Shown here piece after piece: positions 56,996-64,000 of a stretch of DNA of 64,000 nt; positions within the stretch are counted from its first letter, which is position 1, and every line of letters begins with the position of its first letter. Origin of the DNA: Euborellia annulipes (lineage: Eukaryota > Arthropoda > Insecta > Dermaptera > Anisolabididae); contig JAKCPI010005371.1 in the NCBI GenBank assembly GCA_023213315.1, forward strand, positions 1-64,000, written 5' to 3'. The translations under genes were made by a program, and so were the position numbers. Under the pieces are notes generated by a model. The model did not search any database and was not told the origin of the DNA. It saw nothing but the letters and a program-made list of their open reading frames with translations.

Positions 56996-57884
56996 CGTGA
57001 CAACGTCTTACAAATCATGTGTCTATAGTGGCATGTTAGAGGGGCTTGCACGAAAAAGTTTATTGGCTTGAATAACTCCTCTGTCTTAAGAGGTATAATT
57101 ATGAGAAATATACGGTTAGAAAGAATGAGTTTTCAGCTAAAGATTGCACCATTTATTTTTTCCTATCATTTTATTTTACCGCGCTGCGGTAAATTCTAAT
57201 TTGAAAGTTTAAACCCCTGTAGATTCCGAACGACTATTCAGATCAGACCAAATGAGATGTCATTTGGTGCAAAAAGAAAACCTATAATAGAATAAATAAA
57301 AAAATCCCGAGTAATTAACTCCAAAATTGGTTTTTTCTCGAAAAACCTCATTTTTTAGGCAAAAAAATATCGAAAAATAGCCCTACTTGTGCAACGCATA
57401 GCTACTTGACCATAAAAGCTACATTAAATCTAAATATAGTTTTAGAAAGAGTGGTCCAATACCCCCAGGGCTTTTTTCTTTTTTTGATATGAGGTCATTT
57501 TTCCGCATGAGAGCGCTCGGCGGGATTTCGTTTTTCGAAATTTTAAACCCCCGTAGATTCCGAACGGCTAATCAGATCAGACTAAATGAGATGTCATTTA
57601 GTGCAGAAAGATAACCTCTAATAGAATAAATAAAAAAATCCAGAGTACTTAACTCCAAAATTAATTTTTTTCGAAAAACCTCATTTTTAAGCATAAGTCG
57701 CCCTTAATGGATAAAGGTTTGGCCACCTCTGTCATATATTGTTTCAATGAAAATGTTTGAACATGTTTATTTATGAAAACAAACTACTAGTAAAAAAATA
57801 TAAAAACAATACTTTCTCTCTTTATATTTAAATATAGGTAAGGAAAAAAAATTTTTTTGAAATCAAGCAAAAGACGTTGTCACG
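56996..57884. mobile_element. DNA element (889 bp) with CGTGACAACGTCTT ends
   Basis: CGTGACAACGTCTT and AAGACGTTGTCACG are exact inverted ends. Inside, a segment of about 150 bp starting at TAGATTCCGAACG occurs twice in direct orientation (57220-57365 and 57554-57693), with GAGATGTCATTT and TAATAGAATAAATAAAAAA in both. An Element A 3' trace lies at 57806-57846. There is no transposase and the superfamily is unknown to me. Confidence 0.65.
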
Positions 57885-57927
57885 TTAAAAAGCCACCGGC
57901 TGTGTAGAAGACACAGCTAACACCTAA

Positions 57928-58271
57928 TTTTAACACACACTTTTTTCACATTCACACCAAGGGCGGATACAAGGGGGGTAAAGGGGGTAATTACCCCCCC
58001 CCCCCCGAGATTCGAAAAAATACCTTTTTTTCGCAAAAAAATTTATTTTTAATGTAAAATTTTTAAAATTAATACTTAAAAATTTGATGTGTATTTATAT
58101 TCTGGCAAACAAGTACAGAATGCGCTTTTAAATTACCGAAATAAAAAAAAATAGTGTGCTGTACGACGAGTCACACCAGATTACCCCCCCCCCCCCCCCG
58201 AGAAACACCTCTGGATCCGCCCTTGATTCACACTCACACTCTCACCATTCACACAGTCTTTTCGGCAACTC
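57928..58271 (-). mobile_element. SINE-1 3' part with nested hAT MITE
   Basis: The 3' end (AACACACACTTTTTTCAC) and CAGTCTTTTCGGCAACTCAGG are separated by the element at 57958-58225. The head is replaced by the GC-rich repeat at 58272. Confidence 0.75.
57958..58225. mobile_element. hAT MITE with 8-bp duplication
   Basis: CAAGGGCGGATACA and GGATCCGCCCTTG are the ends. ATTCACAC flanks it (57950-57957 and 58226-58233). It contains C-runs and a piece of an Element A hairpin (GAGTCACACCAGATT). Confidence 0.85.
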
Positions 58272-58382
58272 AGGGGGCTTCGTTCCCCTGGACCCCCGCC
58301 AGCTGGCTCGGGCCCGCCTGCGGCACCCTCGACTTTCTTAATTATGAAAAGAAAATTATTATTATTATTATTATTATTATTT
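58272..58382 (+). repeat. GC-rich dispersed repeat with ATT run
   Basis: CTGGACCCCCGCCAGCTGGC to CTTTCTTAATTATG resembles 14560-14630. An (ATT)n run follows. Confidence 0.5.
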
Positions 58383-58994
58383 TTTAAACACACTTTTTTC
58401 TCATTCACACACACATACACACAGTCTTTCCGGCATCGTAGGCCATTTAAGACTTTAAACCAGTGGTTCCCAACCGGTGTGCCCCGGCACCCAAGGGTGC
58501 CGCGAGAATGCCTAAGGGGTGCCGCGAGATATTTAGATAAAAAAAAAAAATAAAATAAAGAGGCGAAAAAATAAAGTTTTGCTAAAAAAAAAGGTCAAAT
58601 GATTAAAATGGAAGCGGCAAAATTTTCCGTAGATCGGAAAAAATTAAGCTTTGCCAAAAAAAAGAATAAATGATTTTCACGCAAGGGAAAAAAATTTGCC
58701 CCAGGGTGGAAAAAAATTTCGATTTGATAGGGAAAAAAAAGGAAGGGTGCCGCTAGTGTGTAATATTATTCCCAACTCACCTTTGGGGTGCCGTGGACTT
58801 CAAAAGGTTGGGAAACGCTGCAGCGCTGCTTTAAACGATAATCACTCGTATGTTTAAAATATCTATTGGGGGTCCAGGCATTCTTATTTAAGCCAATTGG
58901 GATCCAAATGGCTTAAATAAAATCATCGAACTGCCTGGGGTCCGAACCCGCGACTTTTGGTAGCACGCTAACCCCAACACCAAGCCCCGAGGGC
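58383..58994 (-). mobile_element. SINE-1 copy with nested hAT MITE
   Basis: The tail and body (58383-58460) and the remaining body plus head (58837-58994) form one copy around the element at 58461-58828. Confidence 0.85.
58461..58828. mobile_element. hAT MITE with 8-bp duplication
   Basis: CAGTGGTTCCCAACC and GGTTGGGAAACGCTG are the inverted ends. CTTTAAAC flanks it (58453-58460 and 58829-58836). The interior repeats GGTGCCGCGAG and holds the GGTCAAATGATT module. Confidence 0.85.
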
Positions 58995-59038
58995 AAAGAA
59001 AATTATTAATTATTATTATTATTATTACTACGTATTAC

Positions 59039-59335
59039 AATCCAGTGCCTGCTTGAGGATTTGTTTACATTCAAAGAATACACAACTGCAAAGAATACTT
59101 AAATATTTCTCTATACATTTTCTATGGGAGAAATTGTAACTTTAGGAATTAATAAATCAAAAGGTTATAGGAATTTCGGGACCCGAGTATTTTTCCTGGT
59201 CTCTCCATAACGTCCTCTATAAGATTGCAAAAATTCGTTTCAAAATTCCCACTGAAAGTTGGCCAAAAAGAGTGTGACGCACAGTTGGACAGACGGACAG
59301 ACGGACACTCCGCTATTATTATAATAGATATATAG
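59039..59335 (+). repeat. Repeat C, full copy
   Basis: CAATCCAGTGCCTGCTTGAG, TCTATGGGAGAAATTGTAAC, GGAATTTCGGGA, GGACAGACGGACAG and an ATAATAGATATATAG end. Non-coding. Confidence 0.7.
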
Positions 59336-60757
59336 ATTTTTCAATTTTTTTTTATTAAATTGCCAGTAAATTCATAAATTATTGTAACACAAAGTTATAA
59401 TTTTTTAAATTACTTATTAAAAAATTATGAAAATTAATATTTTTGTTATCATGCAAATATAGAAAAACAAACTGTTACAATAATTTTAATTTTTTTTTTA
59501 TTTAAATGAATTTATTATTATTAGGTCCTATTAATCACATATCAATTAAGAAAAATTTAAAGTAATCTTACTTGTTAGATGATTTATTTAAATATTAACT
59601 GTCAAATAGTTCAGTACTCTTGCAAAAGATGGCAGGCTAGTCTAACAGCCGGCATTATCAGATCCCCTATTAGCTATATATATATATGGCCTATATTTAT
59701 ATTTTTTTTTATGCTTTTATAAATGATACATAATATATAATAACATTTATAAAGTATTCATTTTGCTAAAAGATCAATGCAAATCAACCAAATGCATTAA
59801 ATATTATTAGCTACCATTCTGACATCTCTTGGCAAATTTTCGTAATAGGTGTTTTTTTTTGTCTTATTTTTTAAGACACATAAGGCCATCTTATCGGCAA
59901 AAATAACAGTTACGCATAACAGCTTGGCTCCTACTCCCTCTTAAAAGGCAATATTTATAAAAGAAGTGAATTGAATTTTAATTTAATTGAAATAATTAAA
60001 GAAACCTTAGAAAGAAAAGACTGGAGATTTATCAGTAGTAGGCAAGTGGTGATAAATGGTAGGCCTATTTCTCTCTCTCTCTCACTTTGACTGCACATTA
60101 TAACCAATCGATCAAGTCAAGTTCAATTGCCAATTTAATAGGGTTTATATACATTTAATCGTATTGGAAATGTTCACTGACATCACAAGCCCTTCACACA
60201 GGCACATATATTGAATATGCTATAAGTATGCTCTTTACCACCAGGGCAGGGAAGGGAGGGAGGGAGGGCTAAGTGACTTAAGACCTTTTGGCCGTTGACT
60301 CAAGTGCCTGTGCAAAGAGGAAGGAAGACTTACAATGATTTATATCCATCCACTCTCATCCTATTTGCTTGCTTGTCTTTAATTATAATCTCAGTTCTAA
60401 AGGGGTGATACAAAAGAATGTGGTGTGACTAAACACACAACACAATTTTCTATCTCTTTCTCTTGTCTATCGTTTGATATGCCTAACATTTGACACCACC
60501 TCTGAAGCACAGAGAAAATGCAAAAATTTTATCTTTTTACTTTCTCTTAGTTTTGAAACTTTATTTAAAAAATTTAAAATTTTTATACTATTAGTTGAAT
60601 TATTAATTAAATACCTACAACAGCGAGAGCTCTTTAAAAGTACATTTCTAGTCACAAACTCTTCTATTAAATAGTTTTTGAGATTTATTTATTAATTTGA
60701 ATGAAATATTAATATTACATTAATTTTGATTCTTTTATTTATTTATTTATTATTTAT
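59336..60757. other. Gap with traces of Element A
   Basis: Mostly AT-rich. A fragment TGTGGTGTGACTAAACACAC at 60419 and ACTTTCTCTTA at 60539 are Element A traces. 60090-60340 is less AT-rich and may be host DNA. Confidence 0.35.
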
Positions 60758-60954
60758 TAGGGTCCAACCGAAACAATAACTCAAAAATTTTCCGCAGATT
60801 TTCCACCAAGCTGAAAATTTTTTTCTCCCTCAAGTGCAAATCATTTGACCTTTTTTTTTTTTGCGTGCGAGTCTCATCCCATCTTTTCAGGCTCTGGTTT
60901 CGGCCGGCCGAAATCAGGATTTTTGGCCGAAACCGAATATTCGGTCGGTTCCTA
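60758..60954. mobile_element. hAT MITE (family D) with 8-bp duplication
   Basis: TAGGGTCCAACCGAAAC and CGGTCGGTTCCTA are the ends. TTATTTAT flanks it (60750-60757 and 60955-60962). It carries the module AAATCATTTGACC and CGAATATTCGG. Confidence 0.8.
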
Positions 60955-60962
60955 TTATTTAT

Positions 60963-61349
60963 TAAGATTTAGGGCGCTTGAGCTACCATGGCCATTTGCG
61001 CAGCAAATTCAAATAATCAAATCACAATACATACCGAGATCAGAGTCACTGGTCACATTTACAATTTGTACCAGTGCATAAGGATCTCGGAGAATAAGAA
61101 GTCAGATTTATGTCCCGATTAAAAAAATTGTTTTTTTCTTGGGTTCCTATATCTGAAACATACTTACTTTGCCATTGGCCAAATGGTTATTCCGACGGCC
61201 ATTTAATTAAGTTAAAAAAAAAAAAAATCACAATACATACTTACAAATTGTGTACAAAAAATGACAGTTTATGTAAGAAACAAAAATATACTATCTATGA
61301 CTATATAAATACTTTATACTATAATAATGTCATAAAGGATGATAAATAA
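60963..61349. other. Gap, no gene
   Basis: AT-rich. CACAATACATAC recurs at 61023 and 61230. Nothing else. Confidence 0.3.
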
Positions 61350-61467
61350 TAATTTGGTATCCAAATGGCTTAAATAAAATAAATAAAATCATCGGACTGC
61401 TTGGGGTCCGAACCCGCGACTTTTGGTAGCGGTTAGCACGCTAACCCCTACACCAAGCCCCGAGGCC
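61350..61467 (-). mobile_element. SINE-1 fragment (head and part of body)
   Basis: The head with GGGTTCGGACCCC on the minus strand is complete. The 3' part is missing. Confidence 0.8.
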
Positions 61468-61492
61468 ATGAAAAAAAAATATCATTACTATA

Positions 61493-61795
61493 TTCCAATC
61501 CAGTGCATGCTTTGAGGATTTGTTTACATTCATAGAATACACGAATGCAATGAATACATAAATATTTCCCTATACATTTCCTATGGGAGAAATCGTAACT
61601 TTGAAAATTAATAACTCAAAAAGTTATAGGAATTTCGGGATGAACATAATTTTCCTGTAAACCCTAGAATATATATATTTTGGGCAATACAACAATAAAA
61701 TTTCATTTCAAAATTCCAACGGGAAGTTGCCTAAATAGAGCGTGACAGACAGACAGATGGACATACAGACAGACAGCGAATTATATATATATAAT
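61493..61795 (+). repeat. Repeat C, full copy
   Basis: Same order as 59039, ending GACAGACAGCGAATTATATA and an AT run. It lies just upstream of candidate ratchet point 2. Confidence 0.7.
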
Positions 61796-61807
61796 AGATT
61801 TCATTTT

Positions 61808-61885
61808 AATCTAAAATATTTTCTTTTCTTTGTTACAGGTGAGTCCACATGTTCATCCATGAATTCTGTCGGCATTTTCGTGAGT
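61808..61885 (+). promoter_or_regulatory. Candidate recursive splice site 2 with possible 41-nt exon
   Basis: A branch-like AATCTAAAA, the tract TTTTCTTTTCTTTGTTACAG and an immediate GTGAGT give a joined acceptor/donor at 61838|61839. A further donor-like C|GTGAGT lies at 61879|61880. The design is the same as at 40039. Confidence 0.35.
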
Positions 61886-62980
61886 TATATATAATATTTT
61901 TTATTCATTTTTCAAATTTGCTTGCGTCTTATAAAGGGATGTGTTTAGCAAAATTTGTGGAGCTTGAATGTTCTTGATTTTTAGATTTAATTTGGTAAAG
62001 CCCTACGAAGAATATTTTTGGCAAAAGTGAGTAAATAAATTATGATTATTCATATCAACTTTTTTTTTATTTTTTAATAAAGGAAAAAAACAAATTATTG
62101 CTCCGATAAAAATACATAAAGTAATTTCATAAAACATAAATGATATTAATATAGATGGTAATCTTTATAATTTATTAGATTATTTAATTTATGCATTATA
62201 TATGTATATGTGTACTACTTTAATTAATTTCATACAGTCTATCTTAGATTAGATTTATTCATTCTTTATGGTTACCTTAAATTTCGTTAAAGTGAAATAT
62301 TAAAATTTATTTTTACCCTCTATGTGTATTTGGTGGAAAATTAGTCTCAATTTTGATTTCTTTCGCATTAGAAGATCAATATTATTATTTATTTGTATTA
62401 TTATTACTTAAATAAAGCCTTATATTGCCAAAAATATCTTTATTAAGGAACCGAACAAACTGCTGATTGGCTTTGTGGAGCTCTCGATGGGATAATCCAG
62501 GTTATGGATAATCCATGTTATGGCCAGTATTGCAGCCTGGTATCTCGTCATATATCACCCCAATATAGGAAATATCTTCTATCTGATCTTAGCTTTTCGT
62601 TTTTATTTGGAGGCTAACTATTGTATGTTGCGAGGTTATTAGCCTCGTTGCAGAGGACTTCTCCAAATATGAACAAAAAAAGCAAAGTTTAGTTAAAGAT
62701 TGAAGGTCCGGTAAAAAGCAAAGGTCTGAAAAAGAACAAGTAATTATATATTTTTACAATTTTTCATTACGTACCCAAAAATACAATTTAATTTTGAAGT
62801 TAATGTTGGATCATACAAATACGGAATAAGCAGAGAATAAAACCAGCATTTTTTTTTGTCCTTTCTCAAGTTATGTTGAATTTTTGTTATAACAGAAGAA
62901 TTAATCTCAGGAACGAGCCTAATTTTAACAAAATAATAACAAATTTTCAACTGTAGAATATATTAAAAGAAGCACTGCTA
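61886..62980. other. Gap, possibly host intron
   Basis: AT-rich up to 62440, then a GC-richer piece with a double TAATCC site (62491-62522) and GAGGCTAA/TTAGCCTC inverted words (62610-62645). 62810-62850 resembles the outer part of fold-back 3. Confidence 0.35.
62491..62522 (+). promoter_or_regulatory. Two 16-bp units with TAATCC
   Basis: GATAATCCAGGTTATG and GATAATCCATGTTATG are adjacent and differ at one base. TAATCC is the site of K50 homeodomains (Otx, Bicoid, Goosecoid). Confidence 0.35.
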
Positions 62981-62989
62981 AAAAAGCAT

Positions 62990-63315
62990 TACAGGGCAGG
63001 GTCTGGCCATTATTTCTGCCAAGTTTCCGGCCTATTTTGACAATATTTTCTTGCCCGCTTTTTTGCTTTTCTGCTCAGATTCTGGCAAGTTTTCTGGCCA
63101 AGATTCCGTTTACCAGAATCAGGCCATTATTTTCATCCAATATTTTTGTTTGGCTATCTTTACTACCCAGTGTTTGGGCAGTATTTATGCCAAGATTCTG
63201 CCTTACGGAATCTGGCCATGATCTGGCTAGAATGTTGCCAGATTCTGTTTTGATGTTTCTGGGCAGAAAATATGGCCGGAATCCTTGCCAGACCCAGAAA
63301 ACGAGCTACTATTTT
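62990..63315. repeat. Array of degenerate TTCTGGCCA words
   Basis: GATTCTGGCCA-type words occur many times in both orientations. GGGTCTGGCCA near 63000 and TTGCCAGACCC near 63286 may be inverted ends, so it may be a MITE. Confidence 0.5.
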
Positions 63316-63710
63316 CTGCCAGGGGTTGTTGTTTTTGGTCGGGTGTGAGCCCACGCGGCGCCTACTTTGCACAGAGCTTTCACATACGCAAATGTTCGTT
63401 TAAAATGGTAAAAACACCTCCGTCTGATATCTTTACAATGTCAGCTAGCTCGTGCACCTTCAATTTGTGATCGTTCATAACCAATTTGTGGATTTATTTT
63501 ATGTTTTCTGGAATAACAGCCTCATTTGGTCGTCCACTGCGCTCTGCATCATTTGTGTTGAGACGACCACGTTTAAATTCAGCAATCTACCATTTGTCTG
63601 GATGGAGCAGAGTTCGGATAATGTTTATCAAGCCATTGTTTGGTTTCCACTGTATTTTTTTTTTTATCAAAAAGCAATGCTTTATTAAAACTCGAAATTC
63701 ACTTTTTTTC
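63316..63710 (-). pseudogene. mariner transposase relic, N-terminal part
   Basis: Minus-strand translation gives FKRGRLNTNDAERSGRPNEA, then PENI and KLKVHELADIVKISDGGVF, and later LTPDQK. These are typical of the DNA-binding helix-turn-helix half and linker of mariner transposases. At least three in-frame stops and a frameshift near 63580 make it inactive. The catalytic half is missing; the array at 62990-63315 joins it there. It does not overlap the C-terminal relic at 13532, so subfamily identity between them cannot be judged. Confidence 0.8.
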
Positions 63711-63718
63711 CATTTTTT

Positions 63719-64000
63719 ACTTTCTCTTACCTCTATATATATATATATGTTAATATATATAGAGAGAGAAAGTATTGGATTCATGTCAAAAATTCGATGT
63801 CAAGATTTTGATGGATCTTCACGTTTTGAGGTCCCCTGAATCCAAAAAGTGGTTTTCGCGACATGGTCTGTCTGTCTGTGTGTCTGTGTGTCTGTCTGTG
63901 TGTCTGTGAACAAAATATCTCAAGAACGAAAAGAGCTAGGAGGTTGAAATTTTATATTTAAGTTAGGCACCTCCATGGGACGTGACACGAAGCTTTTGAA
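63719..64000 (-). mobile_element. Element A, 3' end, continuing past the window
   Basis: The 3' hairpin, GGTCCCCTGAATCC, a GTCT/GTGT repeat, and the subfamily marker TAGGCACCTCCATGGGACG. Confidence 0.85.

Overview
This is a eukaryotic, AT-rich (roughly one third G+C by eye) non-coding window packed with transposable elements. I see no intact host protein-coding gene, rRNA or functional tRNA. tRNA-derived SINEs with target-site duplications, hAT, mariner and pogo-like DNA transposons, Penelope-like fold-back elements and long poly-A/T and dinucleotide runs point to an invertebrate animal. An arthropod, perhaps a crustacean, is my guess: one SINE ends in CCTAA units like the arthropod telomere, and mariner relics are present. 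This is weak evidence and the species cannot be named.

Layout. 1-1121 is one end of a hAT-like element. 1148-5029 is an almost complete hAT transposon with 8-bp target duplications, a ZMYM1-like transposase broken by one frameshift, and two later insertions. 5300-13400 is dominated by 'Element A', a family of about 650-700 bp with hairpins at both ends, including one copy inserted inside another. 13150-13870 holds a second SINE family and a mariner relic. 14660-24650 carries more Element A copies, hAT ends and two Penelope-like fold-backs at 17108 and 20124. 27960-31514 is a 3.5-kb inverted repeat with two nested insertions and a pair of related small membrane-protein reading frames. 31500-45000 mixes Element A, SINE-1, hAT copies and a few transposon-poor stretches. 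46312-46442 can fold into a multi-branched structure. 49600-58830 is a stack of nested MITEs with clear target duplications. 56996-57884 is an element with an internal direct repeat. 60758-64000 has further MITEs, a mariner N-terminal relic and the start of another Element A copy.

Two themes stand out. First, a dispersed set of inverted-repeat elements shares a hammerhead-ribozyme-like core (CTGAWGA, a short helix, GAAAC). The helix sequence differs between copies but stays complementary, and most copies share 13-15 bp target duplications plus a short single-copy tail. This resembles Penelope-like retroelements. Second, the plus strand has two near-ideal juxtaposed splice sites (pyrimidine tract, CAG|GTGAGT) at 40039/40040 and 61838/61839, each followed 41-56 nt later by another donor-like site. 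They look like recursive-splicing ratchet points, so the window may lie inside a giant intron of a plus-strand gene. Both ideas are inferences from sequence alone.
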